Below, one piece after another: positions 24,849-32,277 of a DNA stretch of 39,087 nucleotides; within the stretch, counting starts at the first letter, position 1, and every line of letters begins with the position of its first letter. The translations under genes and the position numbers were made by a program. The stretch is taken from the NCBI GenBank assembly GCA_004283055.1, contig SHLP01000020.1, forward strand, positions 1-39,087, given 5' to 3'. Below the pieces are notes generated by a model. The model made no database searches, was not told the origin of the DNA, and saw only the letters and a list, made by a program, of their open reading frames with translations. The DNA is from Deltaproteobacteria bacterium. GTDB lineage: Bacteria > Myxococcota_A > Polyangia > Polyangiales > Houyiibacteriaceae.

Positions 24849-26219
24849 TTGACTCAGCAGCAGCACAGCGACCTCTCTGCGTATGAGGGGCCCTCGGGCC
24901 GCACCCGGATGGAGCGGGTCCGCGTATTCCGCCAGGGCCGTGAGCCCGTCGAAGTCGGGGTCTATCGGGTCGTCAACGTGGAGCAAGACCCTGAGCTCCG
25001 CGAGGCGGCGCTTGGGGGCACGCTGCACGCGCTCGATGACGGAGAGGTCATCGATGTGCCTTTCATCTACCACGACCCTGTCGCTCGGCGCTTCATCCTC
25101 GTGATTCCTCATGCAGCCCGCGGCCGAGAGGTATCGGAGCGAGCGAAGGTGCTGGAGGCACTACTCAACGAGCGCGAGTCGGACGTACCCGATTATGTCC
25201 GGAGCTTCGTCGTCGTCTACGGGCGGCAGGGACTGCTCGAGTACCTCGATGAGCTCGAGACGATGGAGGTCCGGGTCGCGGAGCTCGAGCCGCTCGACGA
25301 GCCTCCATGTGTCGCCAGCCCTTACTCACCCCTTGCAAACCTATTGCCGCCGGCCGAGTTCTGGACGCACGCGCATGAGGAGCTGGCTTTGTTCATCGAC
25401 GACGAGGAGCTTTGGGTGTTTGGCTACGTTCGAGGCGATGAACACCATGCGTTTCAAAGGGCCAGCAGCGATCTCCTGATTCAGCTCGAGATGGCATACG
25501 AGCTGCCGATCTGCGTCCTCACGCTTTCGGACCGCGAAACGCATTGCGTTCGTCGCGCGTATCTCAACCCCGAGGGCTCTGCGGATCGGCGAGCTCTGGA
25601 GTTGCTGAAGCGCGATTTCCACGCGGCGGTGGTCGTCTACAGCGACCATGCAACGCTTCTTCGATCCTTTCGGCTCGAAGCACCGCGCGCCGCGAACACC
25701 GCGATGATTCTCGATCGCTGCAAGCTCGCGCCTCCAGCGCTTCCCGGTCGTTTCGAAGAGGCTGTCGACGCGTGCCGCCGGGCACCGCCGCCCACCGCGC
25801 AGGCGGACCATCCGTTCGTGCTTGAAGACGTAGCGTTCAACGCCGCAGAAGCGCTTGGACGGTTGCAGCGCCTCGAGGCCTGGACCCGTCCGGAGAAGAC
25901 TGAGGAGGCGCTTTGGGTCATCAGCGTCCCGAAGACCGTGTTCGAGCTGTCCAGACGCTTGCTCGTTTCGGATGGCGTTCGGTTCGGCCTGGCGATGTCG
26001 GGCGAGCTCCTGACCCAGGCCGTTCGGTTTGGGTTCGCTCCGGGCCCCCAGCACCTGCTAGCCGTCTTGGAGCAGAACTTCGAACAAACCCTGTCCGTGA
26101 CGTCCGCTCACGGGCTCTCAGAATCGGAGGTTTTGGCCAACCGCGAGGCTCTCACGCGGCTTCGTCAGATGTACGGGACTTCGACCGCGCCCGAGCTTTC
26201 GTGTAATATGAGCCACTAG
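24849..26219 (+). CDS. Protein with N-terminal CpXC-like domain lacking cysteines
   Basis: The 456-residue product begins at TTG 24849 or at ATG 24909. Residues 20-95 (REPVEVGVYRVVNVEQDPEL, LGGTLHALDDGEVIDVPFIY, HDPVARRFILVIP) follow the CpXC domain pattern: the N-D-P-E-L segment, the G-x-L strand and the P-x-x-Y-HDP block. The four cysteines of that zinc-ribbon-like family are absent here, replaced by residues such as GREP and LDDGE. The rest (residues 150-450) is mixed alpha/beta, with DEELALFIDDEELWVFGYVRG and a helical end, and resembles nothing I know. There is no signal peptide. It precedes the metallophosphoesterase gene by 20 bases. Confidence 0.75.
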   Translation: MTQQQHSDLSAYEGPSGRTRMERVRVFRQGREPVEVGVYRVVNVEQDPELREAALGGTLHALDDGEVIDVPFIYHDPVARRFILVIPHAARGREVSERAKVLEALLNERESDVPDYVRSFVVVYGRQGLLEYLDELETMEVRVAELEPLDEPPCVASPYSPLANLLPPAEFWTHAHEELALFIDDEELWVFGYVRGDEHHAFQRASSDLLIQLEMAYELPICVLTLSDRETHCVRRAYLNPEGSADRRALELLKRDFHAAVVVYSDHATLLRSFRLEAPRAANTAMILDRCKLAPPALPGRFEEAVDACRRAPPPTAQADHPFVLEDVAFNAAEALGRLQRLEAWTRPEKTEEALWVISVPKTVFELSRRLLVSDGVRFGLAMSGELLTQAVRFGFAPGPQHLLAVLEQNFEQTLSVTSAHGLSESEVLANREALTRLRQMYGTSTAPELSCNMSH

Positions 26220-26239
26220 GGACGTTCGACGAAGCAATC

Positions 26240-26977
26240 ATGCGGCTTGGCATATTCAGCGATGTACACGCGAACCTCGAAGCCATGTCCTCCGTCATGG
26301 AGGCCTATGGCACCGAGGATATCGACACCTATTACTGCTTGGGCGACGTCGTCGGCTATGGCGGAAGCCCCAATGAGTGCGCGGACATCGTCCGTGACGT
26401 GGCCGAGGTGACCATTCTCGGCAACCACGATGCTGCGGTTGCCGGCCGGATGGACTACTCCTACTACTACGAGGCTGCTCGTGAGGCGCTGGACCTCCAC
26501 GCCCGCTCGCTGACGCCGGAAAACATGGCCTGGCTCAAGCAGCTTCCGTACAAGTATGTCGTGGAAGGGACGGGCGTCGACCTCTGCCATGGCTCCCCCG
26601 TGAGGCTCGAAGAGTTCGAGTACATTTTCGCGCCCGACCAGGCAGCCGAGTGTCTTCCGATTTTGAACGAGCTTGGCCACATCACGTTCATCGGGCATTC
26701 GCACCTTTGCAAGGTGTTCGCACTTCGGCCTGGCGACGTGCAAGAGCTGCCGGCGGAAGATTTTACGCTCGAGGATGGCGTCAAGTACATCGTCAGCGTC
26801 GGCTCCGTGGGCCAGCCACGTGACTACGACAATCGCGCAAGCTACACGGTCTACGACAGCGATACCCGCTCGTTTCATTTCAAGAGAATCGAATACGACA
26901 TCGAAGGCGCTGCATCGAAGATCTTCGGCGCCAAGCTCGAGCGCAACTTCGGTCAACGGCTCTTCATCGGCGTCTAG
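26240..26977 (+). CDS. Metallophosphoesterase
   Basis: The 245-residue product is a calcineurin-like phosphoesterase with the whole set of di-metal motifs in order: D8-x-H10 (FSDVHAN), D36 (LGDVVGYG), N62-H63-D64 (GNHD), H117 (CHGSP) and H153-x-H155 (GHSH). The size and motif spacing suit the single-domain YfcE/MJ0936 type, which hydrolyse phosphodiesters or small phosphate esters. The substrate is unknown. It follows the CpXC-like gene by 20 bases and is likely in one transcript with it. Its end converges with the acyl reductase gene. Confidence 0.9.
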   Translation: MRLGIFSDVHANLEAMSSVMEAYGTEDIDTYYCLGDVVGYGGSPNECADIVRDVAEVTILGNHDAAVAGRMDYSYYYEAAREALDLHARSLTPENMAWLKQLPYKYVVEGTGVDLCHGSPVRLEEFEYIFAPDQAAECLPILNELGHITFIGHSHLCKVFALRPGDVQELPAEDFTLEDGVKYIVSVGSVGQPRDYDNRASYTVYDSDTRSFHFKRIEYDIEGAASKIFGAKLERNFGQRLFIGV

Positions 26978-26979
26978 GG

Positions 26980-26997
26980 GTCGCCTCTCACGGCGAC
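26980..26997. terminator. Candidate bidirectional hairpin
   Basis: GTCGCC (26980-26985) and GGCGAC (26992-26997) form a 6-base GC-rich stem with a 6-base loop, between the ends of the metallophosphoesterase gene and the convergent reductase gene, whose stop lies in the loop. No T-run follows, so a classical Rho-independent terminator is not fully met. Confidence 0.3.
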
Positions 26998-28199
26998 AGC
27001 AGCCCGTGCCAGATCGGAAAGCCGTCTGCTGGCGCGTCGAGGGCGGGCGTTTGCATCGAGCCGATGGGGCAGCTGTGGGCGTTGAGCGTGAGGTTCTCGC
27101 CCAGTAGAGCTCGAACGTCCGAAATGGATGCGGGGTCGGCGCCGACGCACTTCAGGCTCGCACCCATGGGGATCATCGCATCAAAAGCCTCCTCGATCGT
27201 ACGCACGGGCACGACCGTCACGTTTCGATAGCCTGGGCTCCAGCGAATCGATTCCGCGCTGCGAACGGCGATGCCGTAGCTCCTGCCTCGGATGAGCGTT
27301 CCTTCGACCTCGGCGACCCCGCGCCACTGGGCTTGTTCCGCGCCTACCGACGCGGGCAGCGGGCCCCTCGGCAAAGTCCGCTCCATCGGAGCGAGTCCCT
27401 GTTCGGCGAGATGAACGGCGAAGTCCTCCGCCGGTTGCTTGGTGCTCGTCTCGACGAAAACGAGCTGGGGGGAGAGGCATCCGCGTTGGTCGTACGCGCA
27501 GATGTCGAGTGAGAGGCGGGCGATGGTCTCGCCGCGCCGTGCATCTGTGAGCGCGCCGGCGCCGCAGTACGCCACGCTAACTCCGTGCCCGTGAGCGATG
27601 AGCGAGTCCCGGCCGACCCGCGAGGCCATCGCCGCAATCGTTTCGTCGCTGCCGTAGACCGATACGGCCTCAGCGCGCTCGACCAGGGCGGCTTCACAAC
27701 CGACATCGCCTCCACGGAACGTCACCGTGTCCATGGCAGCACCCAAAGTTGGGTTGACTGTCCGAAGCGCGTCTTTTGTCATCGCGGGAAAGGTCAGCTC
27801 CTTCGAAGAAGCTTTGACGAGAACCGGCGCGCCCACGAGCAATGCAACGAATACGCTTCGGACCGATGCGGTGAACACATTGCCCGCGAGCACGAGCGCC
27901 AGCATCGAGATCGGCGCCGACGCGTGCTCGCTTCCGGGACGGGCCCTTGCTGCGAGATCCAGCAGGCCGCTCTCGTCGATCGTGTCGAGCGTGGTTCGGG
28001 CCGCCCAGTCGACCATGGGTACGCTCAAGCCTGTTGCGTCCGACAGCTCTTGGACGGCCTGCCTCGCACTGCGCCTCAGCTCCGCGGCCGCCTCGGCGAG
28101 CCAGGCGGCCCGCTCGGCGGTGCTCGTCTCGCGCAGGGCTCGACCCGCCCCGAGCACCGCGCTAGCGCGCCTCCGAATCACCGCGGGGTCGTCGTTCAA
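26988..28199 (-). CDS. LuxC-like acyl-CoA/acyl-protein reductase
   Basis: The 403-residue product is an aldehyde-dehydrogenase-fold reductase of the LuxC type, which reduces an acyl thioester to an aldehyde with NADPH. Key features: ISMLALVLAGNVFTASVRSV, APVLVKASSKE, the nucleotide-binding-like YGSDETI and the catalytic Cys241 in QRGCLSPQLVFVE, whose CLSPQ context is typical of LuxC. A TTG at 28199 overlaps the TGA of the upstream gene (TTGA) and gives a plausible start; the frame is open to 28322, and a start further in cannot be excluded. It is last in an operon with a class III aminotransferase and a LuxE-like protein. No luxA/luxB is present. Confidence 0.85.
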   Translation of the reverse strand: MNDDPAVIRRRASAVLGAGRALRETSTAERAAWLAEAAAELRRSARQAVQELSDATGLSVPMVDWAARTTLDTIDESGLLDLAARARPGSEHASAPISMLALVLAGNVFTASVRSVFVALLVGAPVLVKASSKELTFPAMTKDALRTVNPTLGAAMDTVTFRGGDVGCEAALVERAEAVSVYGSDETIAAMASRVGRDSLIAHGHGVSVAYCGAGALTDARRGETIARLSLDICAYDQRGCLSPQLVFVETSTKQPAEDFAVHLAEQGLAPMERTLPRGPLPASVGAEQAQWRGVAEVEGTLIRGRSYGIAVRSAESIRWSPGYRNVTVVPVRTIEEAFDAMIPMGASLKCVGADPASISDVRALLGENLTLNAHSCPIGSMQTPALDAPADGFPIWHGLLSP

Positions 28200-29260
28200 C
28201 CTGCCCCCATGGCCTCGTCCGCCGCGAGCGAGCAGCCGCGCGGCGTCGCACCTTGGGCCCGACCGAGCACGACGATTCCCTCCTCGACGCGCTTCGCCAA
28301 ATCCGCGGTTTGAATACAGCACACCGAATCCAAGTTCGCGGTGTCGTCGATCCGTAGGATGCCAACGGTGTCTCCAGCAACCGGCCGAAGAGTATCCGGG
28401 TCGACCGGGGTCGCGCGCACCCAGGGTGGCACCCAGAGCCTTCGGGGCCCCGGCGGTCCATCGACCCCTTCGCGCAGGGTCGTCTCGTAGAACTGGGAGC
28501 TGAGCTCGGTCGCTCCGAACTCGTTGATGATGAAAGGAGCAGGGATGCCGTACCGGTCGCCGATGGCTTCGAGCAGAACCTCGGGATCCACCGCGCGCGA
28601 GCGGCCTTTGTAGCCGCCGGTCTGCATGACCCGGCTCCCGGGAGCGAGCTCGAAGCGCCGCGGCCCAAGACTATCCTCAGCGTGCACGAAGGCAAACGAA
28701 GTGCCGAGCAAGGCGATCGGCGCACCCGAGGACTCTGCGCGGCGCAGCACGTCAGTCAGTCGATCCAGGTCGAGCTGTCCATGGCGCCAGGCCCACGTGC
28801 ACTCGTCACCGAACCATTCCGCGAATCGAGTCAGCATGTATTCGAGAGAGGACTCGGGTGCGTCGTCCTCGTGTGGAGCCAGGATGACGAGGCGGATCTC
28901 GCCGACGTCCGGAAAGAGCATCCGTCGCGCCGCCGCTCGTGCAGCGAGGTCGTACAGGCGCAGGTCGCGATAGGCATGGACGCTTCGTTCCGACGAGGTG
29001 GTGCCCGAGCTCAAGAACACGCGAACGTCCTCCTCGACCGGGTGGGCTGCGATACGCCGAAACCGAAAGACATCGGTCGGAAGCGCGGCCGGCCAGTCGA
29101 TGTCACGCTGCAATCTGCCGTACTCCGGGATGCCACTGGCCTGCCACGTCGCAAGGTCCTCGATCAGCTCGTCACGATGAGCGGGATCGACTTGCTCGCC
29201 TTGGTCGAAGCGTTCGATCATGGCCTCGATTCGGCTCTTCAGCTCGTTCCGGCGGCTCAT
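28196..29260 (-). CDS. LuxE-like acyl-protein synthetase
   Basis: The 354-residue product matches the LuxE family, which activates a fatty acid with ATP and transfers the acyl group from a Cys on itself to the partner reductase LuxC. The adenylation motif is VFLSSGTTSSERSVH (residues 82-95). FGATELSSQFYE is the AMP-binding region seen in LuxE/PaaK-type enzymes. Near the C-terminus is LGRAQGATPRGCSLAADE (Cys343), the position expected of the acyl-accepting cysteine. Its ATG overlaps the aminotransferase stop (ATGA), and its own stop overlaps the start of the reductase. No carrier-protein gene is nearby. The substrate could be a fatty or aromatic acid and is not known. Confidence 0.85.
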   Translation of the reverse strand: MSRRNELKSRIEAMIERFDQGEQVDPAHRDELIEDLATWQASGIPEYGRLQRDIDWPAALPTDVFRFRRIAAHPVEEDVRVFLSSGTTSSERSVHAYRDLRLYDLAARAAARRMLFPDVGEIRLVILAPHEDDAPESSLEYMLTRFAEWFGDECTWAWRHGQLDLDRLTDVLRRAESSGAPIALLGTSFAFVHAEDSLGPRRFELAPGSRVMQTGGYKGRSRAVDPEVLLEAIGDRYGIPAPFIINEFGATELSSQFYETTLREGVDGPPGPRRLWVPPWVRATPVDPDTLRPVAGDTVGILRIDDTANLDSVCCIQTADLAKRVEEGIVVLGRAQGATPRGCSLAADEAMGAG

Positions 29261-30570
29261 CTGTCCCTCAGGACGGCTCGCAGCGATGCGACGAAGCCCT
29301 CGAGCTGTTCGTCGGTCACGATGACCGGCGGGGCGAGCTGAATCACGTCGGCTTCGGCGCCTGCAGGTAGGACGAGGTAGCCGCGTTCGAGAAGCGCCCG
29401 GCTGACCCGCATCGCCTCCAGACCGCCTCGTAGCTGGACCCCAAGCATCATTCCGGCATGACGCACCTCGGTCACGCCGGCGAGCGGCTCGGCGCGCAGC
29501 ATCGCCGCGAAGGTCTTCCCTCGATCGACCGACCGCTGGACGAGCTCGTCGCGTTCGATCAACGCGAGGCTCGCAAGCGCGGCGGCGGAGCCCAGCGGAT
29601 CTCCGAAAAACGTGCCTGTGTGTATCGCCTCGCGGTCAGGGTCACCCCAGGCGCGCATGACGTCTTCTCGCCCGATGCATGCGCTGACGGGCAGTCCACC
29701 GCCGAGGGCCTTGCCAGCGCAGATCAAATCCGGAACGAGGCCTTGGTCGACCGACCGCCACCAGGCGCCGCAGCGACCGACGCCGGTGAAGATTTCATCG
29801 ACGATCAAGAGAGCTCCGTTCTGCTGGCATGCCCGGCCGAGCGCCTCGAGAAAGCCCGGGGGTGGGAACCGAACACCGGAGCGCCCCTGAACCGGCTCGA
29901 CGATGACGGCACCGATGCGGCTCCAGTCTCCCGGCAGCGTTTCGAGTGCCGCTTCGGCACCAAGCTCGGCGCTAGGCCAGGCGGCGAAGTGCACGTCGGG
30001 CTGCAGTTGCGCCATGAACGGCTCTCGAAAGCGCCCGGCAAACCCCGATACTGCCAGCGGAGCGTAGTTGAGCCCGTGATAGCTGCCTTCGAACGCAACT
30101 ACGCCGGTCTTTCCCGTTGCCATCACCGCGGTCTTGAGCGCGGCCGTGACCGCATCGGCGCCGCTCAGCGACAGCATGGCTCGCGCGTGCGGCCATGGCG
30201 CCAGCGCACAGAGCTTCTCGAGCAGCTCGATCTTCACATCGGACGGGTGTAGGTCGCCAAGAGCGTGCAGAAGTCGATCCGCTTGCTGCTTGACGGCTTC
30301 GACGACCTCGGGATGGCGATGCCCGATGAACGCGACCCCGAATCCGGCGGTGAGGTCGACGTATCGATTGCCGTCGGAATCGACCACGTTGCTGCCCTGC
30401 GCTTCAACCCAGACGATCGGATCATGGTTTGCACCTGTGCGCTCCTGGCGTCGTTTTCGCCGGGTCGTGAGCGCAGGGCACTCACTCGCCGCGAGGCGTT
30501 CTACCCACGACCGACCCACGGCCGACGGAATCGGTCGTCGGATGGATGGAAGCGCCTCGCCGAGCTGCAC
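29257..30570 (-). CDS. Class III PLP-dependent aminotransferase
   Basis: The 437-residue product (GTG start at 30570) belongs to aminotransferase class III, the group with GABA, acetylornithine and diamine transaminases. The residues around PLP are GADAVTAALK, EGSYHGLNYAPLAVSG, EPVQGRSGVRFP, VDEIFTGVGRCGAWW with Asp258, and DLICAGKALGGGLPVSA with the Schiff-base Lys287. This class works on terminal amino groups or on aldehydes and ketones, and often makes primary amines from aldehydes. The downstream LuxE- and LuxC-like genes could supply such an aldehyde. The family usually needs an N-terminal segment, which is present here as residues 1-45. Confidence 0.88.
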   Translation of the reverse strand: MQLGEALPSIRRPIPSAVGRSWVERLAASECPALTTRRKRRQERTGANHDPIVWVEAQGSNVVDSDGNRYVDLTAGFGVAFIGHRHPEVVEAVKQQADRLLHALGDLHPSDVKIELLEKLCALAPWPHARAMLSLSGADAVTAALKTAVMATGKTGVVAFEGSYHGLNYAPLAVSGFAGRFREPFMAQLQPDVHFAAWPSAELGAEAALETLPGDWSRIGAVIVEPVQGRSGVRFPPPGFLEALGRACQQNGALLIVDEIFTGVGRCGAWWRSVDQGLVPDLICAGKALGGGLPVSACIGREDVMRAWGDPDREAIHTGTFFGDPLGSAAALASLALIERDELVQRSVDRGKTFAAMLRAEPLAGVTEVRHAGMMLGVQLRGGLEAMRVSRALLERGYLVLPAGAEADVIQLAPPVIVTDEQLEGFVASLRAVLRDR

Positions 30571-30635
30571 GCAGGCTTCTTAGCACGGTGCCTGTGGCGG
30601 CGGTTGGCCAGGCCCCGCTGTCCGAGGAAGGTCCG

Positions 30636-32090
30636 CTATCGGCCGAAGGGTTTCGGCTTCCACGGATAGAACACGAACCCTCGCTCGCGTGCTTTGCGGA
30701 GCATGTCGTGACCGTCGATCATCAGCACGTCGACTTCCATGTCGTGCTTTCGACTGGTCTCGATGAGCTCCTTGATGATCGCGGTCACGTTGTCCCGATA
30801 GTTGTCGGTGATCCGAAGGCCGATGGCAGGTGTCGGGTCACCGCCTTTTCGGGCGACCTCGCAGTAAGAGGCCCATTCGACCTCGAAATAGCCGCGCAAG
30901 ACACCGGCGACGGCCTTGAGCCAATCCTGGTTCGGCGGGTCCCGAAGCTCCACCAGCTTGATTCCGTCACCGATCGAGGGCGACGGGATGCGTGTGGGAA
31001 TTGCGCTCGGCGGTTTCGCGTCGGGCACCGTGGGCTCCGGCGGTGGTACGGTCGATGCCTTGGCTTTGGGCGTCACCGGTGGTGGGGCGACGGGTTGGAT
31101 CGCCGGTAGTTGCAGTTTGTGCGGCTCCAGTGACGGCAAAGCCTGGGCGGCTGGAGCGGTCGGTGCATCGGAGTTGAGCTTCGGCGCGCTCGAGCTCGAG
31201 GGAGGCTGTAAGTCGGTTTCCTCGGCTTTTTTGGAGTTCACGCCCATCGACGGGGTGATCGGCAGGGATGGCTGTGGGGGCGCCGGAACGACGCTTGCTG
31301 CGCCGTAGGTCCCTTCTTCGCCAAGCTCCGCCGACTCTGCGACGACCTCTTCGATGTTCGCACCGGGCGGCTCGCTCTTGGGCTTGTGCGCTGGTCGTGA
31401 GCTCTTGCGCTGGGTCCTCGGCGCTTCGTCGATCTTGGGTGCCGCTGCGCTTGGCTGAAGCGCGGCCCGCGGCTGGGTGGGTGGCTCGCTGTCGTACGGG
31501 ATCGCGTGTGGCTGCGTGGGCACCTCGCTCAGGCGCTCGATCTTCTCGACCTGGCCGGGCCCCATGCTGTACAGCGTCGAGATCCGTTCGACCGGTGCGG
31601 GAAACGAGCTCTTCGCAGCGGGCTTCGAGGCGTCTTCCGCGCCGGGAGGAGGCGGTGGCCGCGACGTGCGAAACGGACCGGTGCTGTCTAACTCGCGAAG
31701 GATCGACTTCAGCTCATCGCGGCCGTACTCGAGAGAGTGCGCGGTTCCGATGTCGATGACGACGAAGGCATACTCACGCGTCCACGCATGGCGCAGGATG
31801 TCTCCACCGATCGCACGGTGGGTTGCAACCGTTCCGTCTTTCTCGGGCCAGTCGAATTGCTTTGCGGCGCTGTTGAGCTCGGCCTGGGAGCTGAAGACCG
31901 CCAGCGCCTCTTCGCCCTCGCCGTTGATGAGCGTTCGGAACCCCTCGGCCCGCGGCTCCCAGGTCGCCAACCAGACCGGCCGGAGCGACAGTGCTTCGAG
32001 GGCTTCCGCCTTCGGTCCCGGCCCTTTCGCGCCATCGCTCAGCAGGATGCGAAACGCATCGCTACCCCGATCATCTATTGGGCTCACCAT
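30636..32090 (-). CDS. SseB-domain protein with long Pro/Ser-rich linker
   Basis: The 484-residue product (from ATG 32090; the frame is open to 32144) has an N-terminal SseB-type domain (residues 30-130: LRPVWLATWEPRAEGFRTLI, EALAVFSSQAELNSAAKQF, YAFVVIDIGTAHSLEYGRDE) and a C-terminal globular part (about 385-484: DWLKAVAGVLRGYFEVEWAS and LMIDGHDMLRKARERGFVFY) that looks like an SseB C-terminal domain. Between them are about 230 residues rich in Pro, Ser, Ala, Glu, with no predicted fold. SseB proteins have been linked to sulfur-transfer control and to effector-like roles in other bacteria; a function here is open. It is followed by the aminotransferase gene 65 bases downstream. Confidence 0.8.
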   Translation of the reverse strand: MVSPIDDRGSDAFRILLSDGAKGPGPKAEALEALSLRPVWLATWEPRAEGFRTLINGEGEEALAVFSSQAELNSAAKQFDWPEKDGTVATHRAIGGDILRHAWTREYAFVVIDIGTAHSLEYGRDELKSILRELDSTGPFRTSRPPPPPGAEDASKPAAKSSFPAPVERISTLYSMGPGQVEKIERLSEVPTQPHAIPYDSEPPTQPRAALQPSAAAPKIDEAPRTQRKSSRPAHKPKSEPPGANIEEVVAESAELGEEGTYGAASVVPAPPQPSLPITPSMGVNSKKAEETDLQPPSSSSAPKLNSDAPTAPAAQALPSLEPHKLQLPAIQPVAPPPVTPKAKASTVPPPEPTVPDAKPPSAIPTRIPSPSIGDGIKLVELRDPPNQDWLKAVAGVLRGYFEVEWASYCEVARKGGDPTPAIGLRITDNYRDNVTAIIKELIETSRKHDMEVDVLMIDGHDMLRKARERGFVFYPWKPKPFGR

Positions 32091-32158
32091 CCCGGCCACA
32101 CCGTCCGTTTCACATTGTAATCGTGAACGCGGACCGGAACGCAACTTTTCTCAGACCC

Positions 32159-32186
32159 TTGACAGGTCCCTATCCGCAGCTAGGCT
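32159..32186 (+). promoter_or_regulatory. Promoter of tRNA-Phe
   Basis: TTGACA (32159-32164), a perfect -35 consensus, is followed after 16 bases by TAGGCT (32181-32186), a fair -10. The tRNA begins 17 bases after the -10, a normal distance for a precursor with a short leader. Confidence 0.65.
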
Positions 32187-32203
32187 CCGCGCCTCAATTC
32201 CGG

Positions 32204-32276
32204 GCCCAGATAGCTCAGTTGGTAGAGCAGTGGACTGAAAATCCTCGTGTCCCTGGTTCGATTCCAGGTCTGGGCA
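32204..32276 (+). tRNA. tRNA-Phe (GAA)
   Basis: A full cloverleaf can be drawn by hand: acceptor stem GCCCAGA with TCTGGGC plus discriminator A, D-arm GCTC/GAGC, anticodon loop CTGAAAA with anticodon GAA, variable loop GTGTC and T-arm CCTGG/CCAGG around TTCGATT. The 73-base sequence differs from the E. coli molecule in a few places. The anticodon stem is GTGGA/TCCTC, which leaves a U-U mismatch at positions 28 and 42. CCA is not encoded (ACCT follows). Confidence 0.95.
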
Positions 32277-32277
32277 C

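Noticed and set aside
27727-28503. 258-codon plus-strand frame
   Set aside because: Antisense to the LuxC- and LuxE-like genes, which have intact catalytic motifs.
26988-29260. Possible bioluminescence (lux) operon
   Set aside because: LuxC- and LuxE-like genes are present, but no luciferase subunits or luxD; the luciferase-like fragment at 38668 is of the broad LLM family, nine kilobases away and not co-directionally linked.
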